A stretch of 64,000 nucleotides of DNA from Misgurnus anguillicaudatus (taxonomy: Eukaryota; Chordata; Actinopteri; Cypriniformes; Cobitidae): positions 19,849,001 to 19,913,000 of the forward strand of contig NC_073361.2 of assembly GCF_027580225.2 (NCBI RefSeq), in the 5' to 3' direction. Numbering within the stretch: position 1 is the first letter of the stretch; each line of letters begins with the position of its first letter. This document shows positions 11,572 to 23,059 of this stretch, in pieces. Position numbers and translations under genes: made by a program. The notes beneath the pieces were generated by a model. The model saw only the letters and a list, made by a program, of their open reading frames with translations, was not told the origin of the DNA and searched no databases.

Positions 11572-11857
11572 TTAAAGGAACAGTATGTAAGAAATTAATA
11601 TCAATTAATCATAAAATGGCCCTGATATGTCACTAGACATTAAGAAATCATTTTCATTTCAAATACTTATATCACTGACAACAGTGATCCGGCCAGGATA
11701 TTGTCATTTAAAAAGTGGAGTTGCAGCCCTCAACTGATGTTTATGTTGTCATGTTGTGTATTGGCCACCAGTTGTGTGATTGCAGTACCAGTTTTAGCCA
11801 CAAGTTTTGTGATTGCAGTACCAGTTTTGGCCACAATCCTACATACTGTTCCTTTAA
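11572..11857. mobile_element. TTAA element, family AGGAACAGTATGTA, copy 1
   Basis: TTAA at 11572-11575 and 11854-11857, with short inverted ends AGGAACAGTATGTA and TACATACTGTTCCT. It is non-coding; the overlapping frames (11701-11957) recur in every copy and are by-products. Other copies are at 46537, 51461 and 59918. Confidence 0.85.
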
Positions 11858-12143
11858 GTCTAAGAGCGCAACTGTGCTACTAAGCATTGCTCTGCACACT
11901 AACACACTCCATTGGGACTCTCCCTACAATTACTGCACTGCATGTTGTTATGGATAAAAAAGCCTCTGCTAAATGTTAACCAAAGTATTAATTATCTAAT
12001 TGGGCACACTGAGAATTAAAAATAGCTTGCAAAAACCCGACTTAAGTTTTTGGTAATGAAACTAATTTTGTTGCAGACTTGCATTATGTTGTGAAGCACA
12101 TAATGGTGAATTATCAAATTAACCAAACTACAGCATATTTACC

Positions 12144-12586
12144 TTAAAGGGACATTCCACTTTTGTTGAAAATATGCTCATTTTCCAGCACTTTTGGATA
12201 TGATATTATGCACTTCCCGAAAATAGTCCCCTTGGTTATTTTCAATATCACTACGCCTGCGGCAGCCATGTTACATCAGCAAAGTCACTGATTATTATGC
12301 CAGAATTAGAGTATAGTCCTAACCATATCTGCCTTAGTAAACAATGTAACTACGGAAGAGTCAAGTTTTAAATAGGAAAAATATCGAAACTCTTTGGTTA
12401 TTTTTTAAGCGTGATGCTAATGGTCTAATCAGATTCAATGGATTATGCTAAGCTATGCTAAAAGTGGTAGCGCCAGACCCGGAGATCAGTTTAATGGATT
12501 CCAAAACTGTAAGAATCAAATGTTTAACTGTAGGGGAGCTGGAAAATGAGCATATTTAAAAAAAAAAAAGTGGAATGTCCCTTTAA
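12144..12586. mobile_element. TTAA element, family AGGGACATTCCACTTTT
   Basis: TTAA at 12144-12147 and 12583-12586, with inverted ends AGGGACATTCCACTTTT and AAAAGTGGAATGTCCCT. No coding capacity. A second, damaged copy starts at 59174. Confidence 0.85.
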
Positions 12587-12768
12587 AGGATTAAAATAAA
12601 AATAAACATTTTAGAACATAATAGATTATATTCTAGTTTTTTTCCTAACTTTTGGAATATACAGCATAAATCACAATCCACTCCCATTGTATTCAGAAAA
12701 CCCAAAACAACATTGTTTAATAATCTGAAATTTGGTTTCATTATGGTTTCAAAAAACACAAAACATTA

Positions 12769-13014
12769 GGGGGTGGTTTCCAGGACAGGGATTATCTTAA
12801 ACCAGTACTAGGCCTTAGTTTAATTAGGAAATATAGCTATTTTTAACAAACATGCCTTACTAAAAACATTACTTGTGTGCATTTTGGTGCAAAACAAAGG
12901 GCACTGATGTATTTTAAGCTATGTCAGTGGCATTGCAACTTGTTTTCAGTTTGGACAGCTCTTCCATTTATTTTAGACTAGGATTAGTCTAATCCCTGTC
13001 TGGGAAACCACCCC
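12769..13014. mobile_element. Inverted-repeat MITE, GGGGTGGTTTCC ends, copy 1
   Basis: Ends GGGGTGGTTTCCAGGACAGG and the inverse CCTGTCTGGGAAACCACCCC. Same family as the element at 13203-13437. Confidence 0.7.
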
Positions 13015-13202
13015 TAGGGGTTTAAGAGACAACAAAAAGTTCAATTTTGGCTAAACTTTTCGCATGCATGGAATAATTTGAATTTCTCGTTGGCCTGGAA
13101 ATAACTAAGTGTGAAATAATTGACAGCAGCAGAAGAGAATAGATTACAAGTCTCACCAGCAGCACCAGTCATGCTTATTCACCCAACCCAAGTTAACATT
13201 TA

Positions 13203-13437
13203 GGGGTGGTTTCCCGGACAGGGATTAGACTAGTCCTAGACTAAAATAAATATAAGAGCTGTCAAAACAGAAAACAGCTTGCACTTACATATCTTAAAAT
13301 ACAACAGTGCCTTTGTTTTGATCTCAAAATGCATTACATGTTTTTAGTAAGGAATGTTTGTTAAAAATATTTATATTTCATAATTAAACTGAGGCCTAGT
13401 CCTGGTTTAAACTAATCCGTGTCTGGGAAACCACCCC
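13203..13437. mobile_element. Inverted-repeat MITE, GGGGTGGTTTCC ends, copy 2
   Basis: Flanked on both sides by TTA (13200-13202 and 13438-13440), a 3-bp duplication of the kind made by PIF/Harbinger transposases. Ends GGGGTGGTTTCCCGGACAGG and its inverse. It appears to lie in the opposite orientation to copy 1. Confidence 0.75.
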
Positions 13438-13585
13438 TTAATGACTAAAGTTTAAAATCACACAAGCTGAATAAGAGATCATAAATGACTGCAGTATAAT
13501 GAATGACACATGCACAGTCACTGTTTCCCTTTGTTGTAATTGGCCAAATTTAACAAGCATTGTTCTCGTAATCAAAAGATCTTAC

Positions 13586-13657
13586 CATCACCGTAGTCTT
13601 TACTGCGGCTGGACATGTGAAACTGCCGGGGGAAGGTCCCGTGTTTCCCATTACGTC
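13586..13657 (-). CDS. map3k3: MAP3K3-like, coding exon 10: linker with TFPR motif
   Basis: A 72-nt exon coding for about residues 254-277. It reads RNGKHGTFPRQFHMSSRSKD then YGD, followed by the first base of Gly278. It aligns with human MEKK3 [20 protein letters not shown]. The acceptor is CCTGCAG before 13657 and the donor GTAAGA after 13586. The basic PRR/PRQ and Ser-rich character is typical of the segment before the kinase domain in MEKK2/3. Confidence 0.9.
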
Positions 13658-13979
13658 CTGCAGGGGGAGCAGTGAGATACAAGCTGGTTAATAACATGCA
13701 AAATATGCAGGCTACTTCCAATTTTCAGTGCAAGTTTATACATTATTATATTATATATTATTAAATTAAAGTAAAAACACATTTAGAGTGTAAAAAAAAT
13801 TCAAGCCACATTCAAGCAACACTGTAAACTCTACAGGTGACATTCTTGTAATGTTTTATTTTCTTTATTCAAAATAATTTTGATCTCGACATTTCTTCGT
13901 GAGCTTTTGAGTAAATAAAAAACAAGAAAGAATGTAAAGAAAAAAAAGTAAAGCAGTTGCTAAAGATAATAAACGTATT

Positions 13980-14700
13980 GTCGTGACAGAGGCAGTGCCT
14001 TTATGTAAACAAAACTGGGGGACGCTGTCTCGCTCGGAGGGCTGCTTGTCTTAACAAGAGCACAGCGTTCTGAGGTCGCATACAATTGAAAGCAGCTGTG
14101 AAGCGGACAGCCTCCCCATGGCGACCCAGCGATTTGCCCAGTTTAGAGCGAAGAGGAAAAATCTCCTCACAAGAGCCTGGTAAAAACAGCCTGTCCTCCA
14201 TGGCATTATACACAGGGTTGGGAGTCTGTACGTTTGGGTGTCTGTGTTCAGGCGGTCTATATCACAAAGGTTTTTTTATTATTGAACAGACTGGGATATA
14301 AACGGCCCTGTATGTGCATAAAACACGAACTTTCCGTAAAATGTGCTAAGGGGTGTGTGTTTTTCGTGCATGTGTGTGTGTTTGTGAATATGGATGGTCT
14401 CTCGCTGTTGGGGACGATGACGATCTCATTATCGGGGAGACCTGCTCTATTTGATCGCCGCTCATGAGGAAAAACAACAGAGGGAGAAGCGGGCGAGCGT
14501 GAGAGCTGGAGAGAGCGAGAGATGGAGACAGAGAATACTAACCAGGGAAAGGCATGAAAGAAAATCTCCTGCTTTAACCACTCCAGTAACTTTCAATCTG
14601 TCAGCGCAGCAGAAGAAAAGGAATGGAAGGGGAAAAGAGAGAAAAAATAATTCCAGCGACTCGCCCGCACGCTCACTCTCTCCGTCTGTACGTATCTATA
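13980..14700. promoter_or_regulatory. GC- and GA-rich intronic patch, possible internal promoter or enhancer
   Basis: CpG-containing and purine-rich sequence unlike the surrounding AT-rich intron (for example GCGGGCGAGCGTGAGAGC at about 14489). It lies directly upstream, on the gene strand, of coding exon 10. A minus-strand frame at 14213-14001 is open for 70 codons but splices into a stop in the exon I tested. Regulatory role is only inferred from composition. Confidence 0.3.
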
Positions 14701-15344
14701 TCTATAGTTTCTAAACCTAGAGAAATGCCCATAGCTATGTAAGTGAACTACTGAAGTATACACAGCAATATAATTCAGTACTTTAAAAAAATAACAAGGC
14801 ACATTTTTAAATCCATGGCTGCATCGAAATCAAGTACTTCCATACTATACAGCCATAAGCAAAAATCAGTATGCATAACCAATAGTATGTCTGAAACGTC
14901 AGTATGCAATTAAAAACAATTGTGCCCGGATTGTCTAATGCTTCTGGCAAGATTTCTCAGTATTGGATGGAAACTTTTCTATCCCATAGGACTACGCAAA
15001 CTATAAAAAGTGAATAAACGAAAAAATACTGAAAAACTTTTAACCAAGCAGGTTCAAATTTTCAAAATAAGTACCCCAGTTGTGTCACTAAGGCAGTAGA
15101 AATTGAAACTCAATTGTGCTTTCTATTATTTTCTCACTAAATGGCAGTGCAGTGGTTGGAGTGCAGATTAAGGGGCGGTATCACAAGGGGAGCTCAATAA
15201 CCTATTTTTTCACATTCTTGCAGAGAATGGTTTACCAAAACGAAGTTACCGAGTTGTTCTTTTCACATTTTCTAGGTTGACAGAAGCACTGGGGACCCAA
15301 TATATGTGTCCCCTTTAATTTAAATGTATAATTAATGTACTTGT
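14701..15344. other. Intron, nothing recognised
   Basis: Plain intron sequence with no bounded repeat or gene. Confidence 0.4.
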
Positions 15345-15874
15345 TTAACAACCAGTGTTGGGGGTAATCCATTACAAGTAATGTGCATTACGTAATAATA
15401 TTACATTTCTGAAGTAACGACTAAAGTAACGCATTACTTTTTAAATGTACACATTAATATTTGAGTTACTTTTTTAAAAAAGTAATGCAAGTTACTTTTT
15501 TTAGTTTAATTAAGTTGATAAAAAAAATGATGTACCGAATTAAAGTAAACGTAGTCACATTATGCACTCTATGCGTACACACCTGTGTGGGAACAGTTTG
15601 AGTCAGAAACTAAGATGGCAGGCCAGAGCTCGACATTTTTTGTGATGAAATATGCAATTTCTGAATGCAGAACATTTCAGTCATAAAAAACACCTGCAAG
15701 CCTGAAAGAGATCAAGCCTCAGCCAAAAAAGTAATGCAAACGTAACTTAAAAGTAACGTAAGCATTACTTCCCATGAAAAGTAACTAAGTAACGCAATTA
15801 GTTACTTTTTGGGAGTAACTTAATATTGTAATGCATTACTTTTAAAAGCAACTTTCCCAACCAATGTAAACAAC
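15345..15874. mobile_element. Non-autonomous hAT-like element, CAGTGTTGGG ends
   Basis: Body 15353-15866, starting CAGTGTTGGGGGTAATCC and ending CTTTCCCAACCAATG. It is flanked by 8-bp near-repeats TTAACAAC and TAAACAAC (7 of 8), as made by hAT transposases. The interior is rich in GTAACT/AGTTAC words, as in the common fish repeat of this kind. Confidence 0.75.
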
Positions 15875-16157
15875 ACTTAAGTATGGTACTACATCATCAA
15901 AGAACATACGGGTCACGTGACAATGAAAACATGGCTGCATCCACACATACTATATAAAACTTTTTTACTTTTTTAACAACAATAAAACATTTAATTAATC
16001 TAATTCAGTAGGTACTCTCAAAGTATGCAATTTCGAAGGAAGCCTTTTTGTTTAAAAGAGTTGCTGCCTACGTAGTGCATCCCAAATCAGTAGGCAGCAG
16101 CTCATGTAGACAACAACATTCACCATGGTAGCTTATTAGACATTGGAACAAAGACTC

Positions 16158-17705
16158 ATTAGCCTCTTTCACACAGTGATCTCGAAAAATTACCATGAAT
16201 TTACACAAATAATTAACCAGTAAAAACATAAATGTGCTGTTCACACACGCAGTCGTCATTTTACAAGTAAGATATTCACACATCAATACCAAAATAGCGG
16301 TAAACTCGATGAGAAAGTGGAAGTTACTTCTAAACTGCCACACGGCAAGCTCAGTGTTGTATTTATAAATATATATGGTGGGTTATGACTTCATATCCAC
16401 AGTCTGTATTTAGTTTTTTTACTTCTGTGGCAAACGCTGACAGTCACGCATTTGCTTGTGCCCAAAATTGGGTAAGAGTCGCAACCTGCATCTTGAACAG
16501 CAGTAATGCACATTAGGCTTCACAGAGGATGTGCTAAGGAAGTGGGCAATTCTGCCTATAGATGGTAAGCTGTTTTAAACAATTTTGGTGAATCATTGTG
16601 GACGTTATGGCAGTGGCGGCTCGGGACTGCTCATCCGAGGGGCGCAAATTCAAAGTATGTGTTCGGAGTGTCATGTGTGTTGCTCGTGTTCTCAAAATAT
16701 GTGTTTGTTGCATCATGTGAACCTTGTGCATCACGTGTTTTGTCAAAATAAGTGCTTGCTGCACACGCGTCAAACCCGTTTACGATAAAAGAGATACTCA
16801 CGTTCACAAAATACACGCAAGTCACTCCCTTAAAAGTAAACTATGATTACGCATGAGATTATGCGAGTATCTGGCAAACGCGAGTGTCTTTTTTATCATA
16901 AACCCTTTAGACGTGTCTGCAGCAGGCACTTATTTTGACGAGACACATGATGCTCATAGGTTCACTCGACGCGCCAAACCTATATTTTGAAATGACAAAT
17001 CACACACATGACGGGCTACATACATGTTGTGACGAACTTTGCATTATACGCCCTCAAAAAAAGAAGTCACCGGCCGCCACTGCGTTGATTTTAAGCAGCG
17101 CGTGGAAACGTCCGTAAACAATGCAGGGTAAACGTGTCATCTGTATCAAAACTTTATGATTTGCCCGAAGCTGTCAGCGCATTCTGACGTTGTCCATTCT
17201 AAATGCTGGTAATCCTTATTCATCAGTCACACATACTGGTAATTTTACAACCAAATTGGCAGCACTAATTTACCAGAAAGTTCAGCACTTTCCAGTTAGG
17301 GCGGCCCTCCTAAACTGGGAAACCCTACCGCCTTAACTAGGTCGTCCAAAAAAAAATTTGCTGCACAAAAGGCCGTCAAGTGCATCTCAGAGAATAGCGT
17401 GGACACGCTTCACACCGCGAGCGGGCATGCGCGCCACACGGCCGAAATGAGATAAAGAAGTGGTCCATCACTGTCTGGAGGATAGCCAGTTGATAATTTT
17501 TATTTGAGTGTTTTTAATAAAAATATTTTCATTTTCATCATGACGCGTACATCCCCCCCCCTTTGATTTTCATGCCCCCCGACGCCGCCCAACCCTACCA
17601 CCTTAACTAACACATTTACTGCGAGAAACCCTGAGAAAGGTTCTGTTCACACATGATATGTTAACTGCAATTTACCAGTAAAGACTGTGTGTGAAAGGGG
17701 CTAAT
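16158..17705. mobile_element. 1.5-kb inverted-repeat element with nested insertion
   Basis: Ends ATTAGCCTCTTTCACACAG at 16158 and CTGTGTGTGAAAGGGGCTAAT ending at 17705 (inverted). Inside, about 16609-17082, a second element has ends CAGTGGCGGC and GGCCGCCACTG. A CpG-rich stretch follows at 17300-17600. No transposase frame survives. Confidence 0.6.
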
Positions 17706-17913
17706 GCAGCTTCTATACTGCAATCAACAAGGCTGCAATTTTATACCCTTGTTGTGTTGTGATTCCCCACTAAGCCACAGTCCACAACTGAAGCAGTTTG
17801 TTCCTGAAGTGGAGATAGGGCTCAAATACCGACTCTATTAATGGAACAGAGACCATTAAACGTCCCTCCAGCTTTGACAGAGATCCATATTCACTTGTAG
17901 GTGTCAATCTCAC

Positions 17914-17975
17914 CTTTGTATTCATAGTTGAGGTTCAGGTAATTGTTGTCCCGGTTGTTTTGAGAAAACGGCGGG
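17914..17975 (-). CDS. map3k3: MAP3K3-like, coding exon 9: linker, Asn/Tyr-rich
   Basis: A 62-nt exon coding for about residues 233-253, reading PPFSQNNRDNNYLNLNYEYK, then one base of Gly254. The acceptor is TCCACAG and the donor GTGAGA. It sits where human MEKK3 has SPSF, then PDNRQEYSD and the segment before GGTYPRR. The fish stretch is shorter, which partly explains the shorter total length. I see no domain in it. The phase fits both neighbours. Confidence 0.85.
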
Positions 17976-18399
17976 CTGTGGAAAAGAGAAAAGACGATGG
18001 GTTATTTTTGCTTGTTATTCCCTTGTGTGCAATGGCGAGGTCGGGCTGTACTATCTGCTTGGCCTACATTCCAACATCTTATAGTCCCCAATGTGCCAAC
18101 AGACTCTTAATGGACAGCAGGGCCGTCTGCCACCTGTCCTTATGTCGAGGATGGAGACAGATTGTCTTTACCTGATACCTGATAGCTTTTAAGGGTTTTG
18201 TAAACTTTTGAAAATGACAATGGATACATCAAGTGTCAGTCAAATCTATTCTATTCTTACTAATAAATCATTCACATAACAACCAAGAACATACATTAAA
18301 TAAACTGTAGATTTTAATGCTGATTTTATGCCGTAAACAGCCCTGCTCATCTCTAGTAGATAATAAGATTATGTACACCGAAAGAGCAACTGCCGTGCA

Positions 18400-18860
18400 G
18401 GAGTGTTTGTTATTGCCCAGACCCTGTTATTTCTCTCCGGCGGTGACGTCAGCACTAAGCGGGGGTTCGGCGAGACCCCGGATAATGGGCACACACACAC
18501 CCGCAAAGAGGGGGGAAATTTCCATGCACTTGTTTCCTGCCATTGTTCTGAGGGCTAAAAGCCAGATAAGACTCGTGCAGGTAGCATGCTTTCCCTTTTT
18601 CGTTCCCTCTCTCGCTCTCTCTGTCTTTTATTCGCACTTTTTCTCTCCCCGTATTTGTTTTTCTCATTCTTTCCACGCTGCATTATTGACCGACTCTTTT
18701 TCTAACAATACTGCATGGGCGACAGATAACGAAATAGATCGGCCAGATCAAGCTGCTCTCTCCATCTCTGAACAGAGAAGAGCAGAGGCGGCCAGCGATA
18801 GCACAGGAATCCAGGCGTCCAGATAAGCAGGCTGTCGCCATGGTGACATCAGGGGCTTCC
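18400..18860. promoter_or_regulatory. Intronic GC-rich patch with CRE and X-box-like sites
   Basis: Contains a perfect cAMP-response palindrome TGACGTCA at 18444-18451 and an RFX/X-box-like near-palindrome GTCGCCATGGTGAC at 18834-18847. It lies in the intron between coding exons 8 and 9. The motifs are seen; enhancer function is inferred. Confidence 0.35.
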
Positions 18861-19055
18861 TGGTTGGCTTGTATGGTGAACTGATTCCATTTCCTCTCTG
18901 GTGCTGCTGGTACTTTTATCAGACATCACCGCTATTTATAATTATTACAAAACGCTTAATAATAGTGAATGCATGTGCAATAATAAAGTCCCAAAGAGTC
19001 GACGCGCTTTCTCACACTTTTCAACATGCTCTTCAAAAGTTTATGGTCTGCCCAC

Positions 19056-19129
19056 CTGTCCAGAGCTTGGTCCAGTGATTGACAGCTGCTGGAAAGTGAC
19101 CCATCAGCACTCCCAAACGGCTCCAACAT
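19056..19129 (-). CDS. map3k3: MAP3K3-like, coding exon 8: short linker exon
   Basis: A 74-nt exon that is easy to miss. It codes for about residues 209-232, reading MLEPFGSADGSLSSSCQSLD then QALD, plus two bases of Ser233. Human MEKK3 has [20 protein letters not shown] at this place. The acceptor is CTCCGTAG before 19129 and the donor GTGGGC after 19056. It is required by phase: the exon at 19605 ends in phase 0 while the exon at 17914 starts in phase 2, and this exon joins them exactly (AG|C gives Ser, then PPF). Confidence 0.87.
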
Positions 19130-19604
19130 CTACGGAGGAAAAAATAAATGACATCAGCTCGCTGCATTGCATTTCTTTGCGCTTTGTGCATCTGAACCTT
19201 AGCCCTCTGCACGGATGACGTAAGATTTTCCATTAGCAAATACCCATAATATGTTCGAGCTTTGCCTTCTCTGGACTGTTGTAAAGTACTTATTACACAG
19301 GGCAGTGATCAGGACAGTGAATTTTATAGAAATCATTGTAGATAACAACACAAGACCATAAAAACTTTTTAAAAGCTTTAGGTTTTGAAATCGTAAACAC
19401 AGGGTTGCATCATTGCATCATGAGGGTTCAATCCACATTAAACACACATACTTTATGTGTATAAATGCACTGAAAACGTCCAAATGCACAAATGCAAAGT
19501 AGTCTTTAATAAGGGTGTAAAACTTAAAATTCAACAAAGTGTGCAAATATACAAGCCTGAGTATAACTGAAGACACTGACTTTAATTCAGACAGCAGATC
19601 TTAC
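19130..19604. other. Intron, nothing recognised
   Basis: Short intron between coding exons 7 and 8, without repeat boundaries. Confidence 0.4.
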
Positions 19605-19738
19605 ATTTGAGTCGAGTGTTTCTGGGATAAACTCTCCCTCGCTGTGGATGCTGGTGTAGGATCCCTGCCGTGCGATCTGCTGCTGTTCTTCTGGTACGCT
19701 GCCGGGAGGAGGAGAGGTGCGGCCCGTGTTCAGGGAGC
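19605..19738 (-). CDS. map3k3: MAP3K3-like, coding exon 7: Ser/Pro-rich linker
   Basis: The exon codes for about residues 164-208. It carries [20 protein letters not shown] followed by [20 protein letters not shown]. This is one of the best diagnostic stretches. Human MEKK3 reads [20 protein letters not shown] and then [16 protein letters not shown], whereas MEKK2 has SF for SY and lacks the RQQ run. The acceptor is CTGCAG and the donor GTAAGA. The first two bases (GC) complete Gly164. The segment is outside the PB1 and kinase folds, so it is expected to be flexible; the SPPP and Ser-Tyr-Thr positions are probable phosphorylation sites (inference). Confidence 0.92.
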
Positions 19739-20352
19739 CTGCAGGCAGACAGGGAAACGTTTGCATGACACATCACTCAGTTTGATGCAAAAAAAATCAG
19801 CATGGAATAGTACTTCTTCCATGAGCAAACTGATAACAGGGTCCAGGAAAAGATCCCAAAAAAAGACACAGAAACACAGCTGATGTATATGAGGAGTGTG
19901 AATTAAAAGGGAAAACGAGTTGTCTGACAAAGAGAAGAATGTGAGATAACTGAAGAGCAAAAACTATCAAAAATGAATAAACAGTTTGTTTCAAACACTC
20001 TCCATCTGGCATAAATCAATAAATCACATAGTCCCGCCACACATGTATGTCATTATTTGAGCCAACGCTGTTATATCCACCCCAACCCATGCTGCAGGAA
20101 TTACACACCTTACGTATTAAAAGGAAATGCGTCAAGAGCGGGTGGGTGGAGAAGAAAATGTGCGGGGAATGTAAAAATTTAGGATGGCTTGTTGAGAGAA
20201 TAACACCAAGATGTGACATGAATTTGTGAGTTGAATCAAAGTCTGAATACAAAAAAGCAAGATGTGGGGTTTTTAGTATGTTAAGTAATGGCACATCTTG
20301 CACACTTTCATAACATTTTAGTTTTTTTCTTAGGCACATTTACAGCATTTAC
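19739..20352. other. Intron, nothing recognised
   Basis: First part of the 10-kb intron 6. No coding or repeat structure identified. Confidence 0.4.
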
Positions 20353-20600
20353 TTAAAGGGATACCCAAAAAATTCTGTCCTCATTTACTCACCCCCAAGT
20401 TGATCTAAACCTGTATGAGTTTCTATATTCTGTGAAACACAAAGGAAGATATTTGGATAAATGATGGTAAGCACACAGTTGATGGTACCCATTGACTTAC
20501 TATGGAAATAATATGGATGTCAATGGGTGCTTACATCATTTATCAAAATATCAGAACTTTGATACAGAATACAGAATTTTTGGGTGAACTATCCCTTTAA
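20353..20600. mobile_element. TTAA element, AGGGATA(GTT)CACCC type, short
   Basis: TTAA at 20353-20356 and 20597-20600. The ends AGGGATACCCAAAAAATTCT and AATTTTTGGGTGAACTATCCCT belong to the same terminal family as 7532-8357. Non-coding. Confidence 0.85.
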
Positions 20601-21473
20601 AGAATTAGTAAATTTTCTTAGAAAAATCCAGATAATTTACTCACCACCATGTCATCCAAAATGTTGATGTCTTTCTTTGTTCAGTCAAGAAGAAATTATG
20701 TTTTTTGAGGAAAACATTCCAGGATTTTTCTCATTTTAATGGACTTTAATGGACCCCAACACTTAACAGTTTTAATGCAGTTTAAAATTGCAGTTTCAAA
20801 GGACTCTAAACGATCTCAAACGAGCCATAAGGCGAAACGATTTTTTTTGCAAGAAAAAAAAGCACTTTTAAACACAACTTCTCGTCTTCCTCTGGTCATG
20901 TGACGCGCCAGCGAGACCTCAAGTAATTGCGTAATGACGTCGAAAAGGTCACGTATTACATATATAAAACGCACATTTGTGTACCATTTTAAACAATAAA
21001 GTGACACAAAGACAAATAATTAGTATCATTCCACATAAAACAATGTCAGAACGGCCCTCTTTCTCCACACTTGTAAACACTGGGGCATAGTTTCGATAAG
21101 TCATCCGTGACCTCTTGTTGTGATGGCGTATTTCGTGAGGTCACGCTGGATCGGAGAAAGACGAAAAGTTGTGGTTTAAAAGTGCATATTTTTTTATTTT
21201 TCTTGCCAAAAATGACAATCGTTTAGCTAGATAAGACCCTTATGCCTCACTTGAGATCGTTTGTAGTCCTTTGAAACTGCAATTCTAAACTGCATCAAAA
21301 CTGTTAAGTGTTGGGGTCCACCGAAGTCCATCAAAATGAGAAAAATCCTGAAATGTTTTCCCAAAACAACCCAACTTCTTCTCAACTGAACAAAGAAAGA
21401 CATCAACATTCCGGATGACATGGTGGTGAGTAAATTATCTGGATTTTTTAAAGAAAATTGACTAATCCTTTAA
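20597..21473. mobile_element. TTAA fold-back element abutting the previous one
   Basis: TTAA at 20597-20600 (shared with the preceding element) and 21470-21473. Long inverted arms start AGAATTAGTAAATTTTCTTA and end with the inverse AAGAAAATTGACTAATCCT. Non-coding; the frames in it are arm sequence. Confidence 0.8.
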
Positions 21474-21480
21474 GGCAAGG

Positions 21481-21664
21481 ATGGGCAACTTGGGTCCTGG
21501 AGGGCCGGTGTCCTGCATAGTTTAGCTTCAACCATAATTAAACACACCTGAAGCAGCCAATTAAGGTCTTACTAGACATACTAGAAACTTTTAGGCAGGT
21601 GTGCTGAGGCAAGTTAGAGATAAACTCTGCAGGACATCGGCCCTCCAGGAATGAAGTTGCCCAT
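21481..21664. mobile_element. Small palindromic MITE, GGGCAACTTGGGTCCTGGAGG ends
   Basis: Begins GATGGGCAACTTGGGTCCTG and ends CCTCCAGGAATGAAGTTGCC, an imperfect inverted pair with GGAGGGCC and GGCCCTCC inside. This is a common fish repeat type. Confidence 0.7.
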
Positions 21665-21673
21665 CTATGCTTT

Positions 21674-22520
21674 AAGGTTTACTGCACTAAAAGCGGTCGA
21701 AAATTGTTCGAATTTTTTGCCCTCGTCTGGCCTTTCCTCTAAAAGTACACAAATACATGACGTGCTTCATTTTCACATTTGAAACATATTTTTCACACTG
21801 GTCCAGTGAAAACTAATATGTATATGTGCCAAAAAGGCCCTTGTTTTTGATTTTGGGATTGGTTATGCCATCATTGTCGTCTGTACATTGAGTTCTGACC
21901 GACAGCATTTCGGCCCTGTATGTCAACACAGTACAGGGGGACTTTAACTCCCCACCAGCAATAGCGCTCAACACTCAAGACAGATTAGAGGGTGTTCACA
22001 CAAAACAGGAGGGTCACGTTCTCCCATTTAAACATTAAGACAAAGCACAACTAAATGTAATGGCACCCTGGGGTCTTTAGACTTTAACCATTTTTAACTT
22101 AACACAATGGCATAACACGTTAATGTGTAAACATTGCTGATCGTATTTTAATAAACAATTTTTTAGACAGTTTGTGGATGCAGTACGTCACTAATGTCTG
22201 CTGTAAAACATATTTTTTGTGAACATAAAGTGTTAAGTAGTGATAAAGAAAAACATCAATAACAATATTTCAGCCTATTCTAAAGACAAATGCAAACATA
22301 TATTGAAATCTGCAAAATGCATTCTTGGTATACATAACTTAGCAAAAACTTGTAGGTAGCGACCTCCCTTTATTTCTCTTCTGTTCTGAGGTGCGAAAGT
22401 GACGTGTTGCGAATAATCAAGACGTGAGAAAGATCATGTGTGATGTAAGGTCTATCAAGTGGAAATGGTTCGCACTATCTGTGCTATGTTTGTTGCGTGT
22501 ACAGTATGCAGCTTACTGGT
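21674..22520. other. Intron, nothing recognised
   Basis: No coding potential or bounded repeat seen. Confidence 0.4.
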
Positions 22521-22667
22521 GATTAATCGCATACAAAATAAAAGTGCATCTCTGCATAATATATGTGTCCGTGCCGTGGGCAACAACTATGTATATCTAA
22601 ACACAGACACATACATATATACATCAGAACATTTTTATTTATATATTCACTTTTTTGTTTATATATG

Positions 22668-23055
22668 TAATAGGAATGGGTCGGTTCTCGGTTTCAAGGT
22701 ATACCAAGGTTTTAAAAAGTCAAGGTTTCAAAACCACTAAAATTGTAGCTATGTGATACCGTTTTCAAGGTATAAGCTGTGTTTACACAAAGTTAAGTTA
22801 AATAATTAAGTAATGTAATTGATTTGTTGTTTACATTTAATATTATTAATATTAATACATTTTAATTGTATAATTTTTTGGAAGATATTATAAATTAAGG
22901 CCTTATTTTTGCCTGGCATACATATGTTGTGTCTAGTTGAAAAGTTGTTTGCATTTTCAGATGGCAATACTGCAACATCGTGAAACCGTGGTATTTTTGC
23001 AGGGTTTTTTAAGGTTATCATACCGCCAAAATCTCATACTGGCCCATGCCTAATA
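22668..23055. mobile_element. Non-autonomous DNA element, GGAATGGGTC ends
   Basis: Body 22673-23050 starts GGAATGGGTCGG and ends GGCCCATGCC, imperfect inverted ends. TAATA flanks both sides (22668-22672 and 23051-23055). Non-coding. Confidence 0.6.
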
Positions 23056-23059
23056 TATA

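Noticed and set aside
11701..11957. Frames beginning MSFKKWSCSPQLMFML and MELQPSTDVYVV, also at 46667 and 60047
   Set aside because: They lie wholly or mainly in the AGGAACAGTATGTA TTAA element and repeat in each copy; the hydrophobic look comes from an internal CAGTACCAGTTTTGGCCACA duplication.
14451..14714. 87-codon frame rich in Arg, Glu and Ser
   Set aside because: It reads a GA-rich low-complexity patch; charged repeats are expected from such DNA.
18317..18826. 169-codon plus-strand frame
   Set aside because: No recognisable domain, compositionally odd, overlaps the GC-rich regulatory-like patch in the kinase intron, and no splice or promoter evidence supports a gene.
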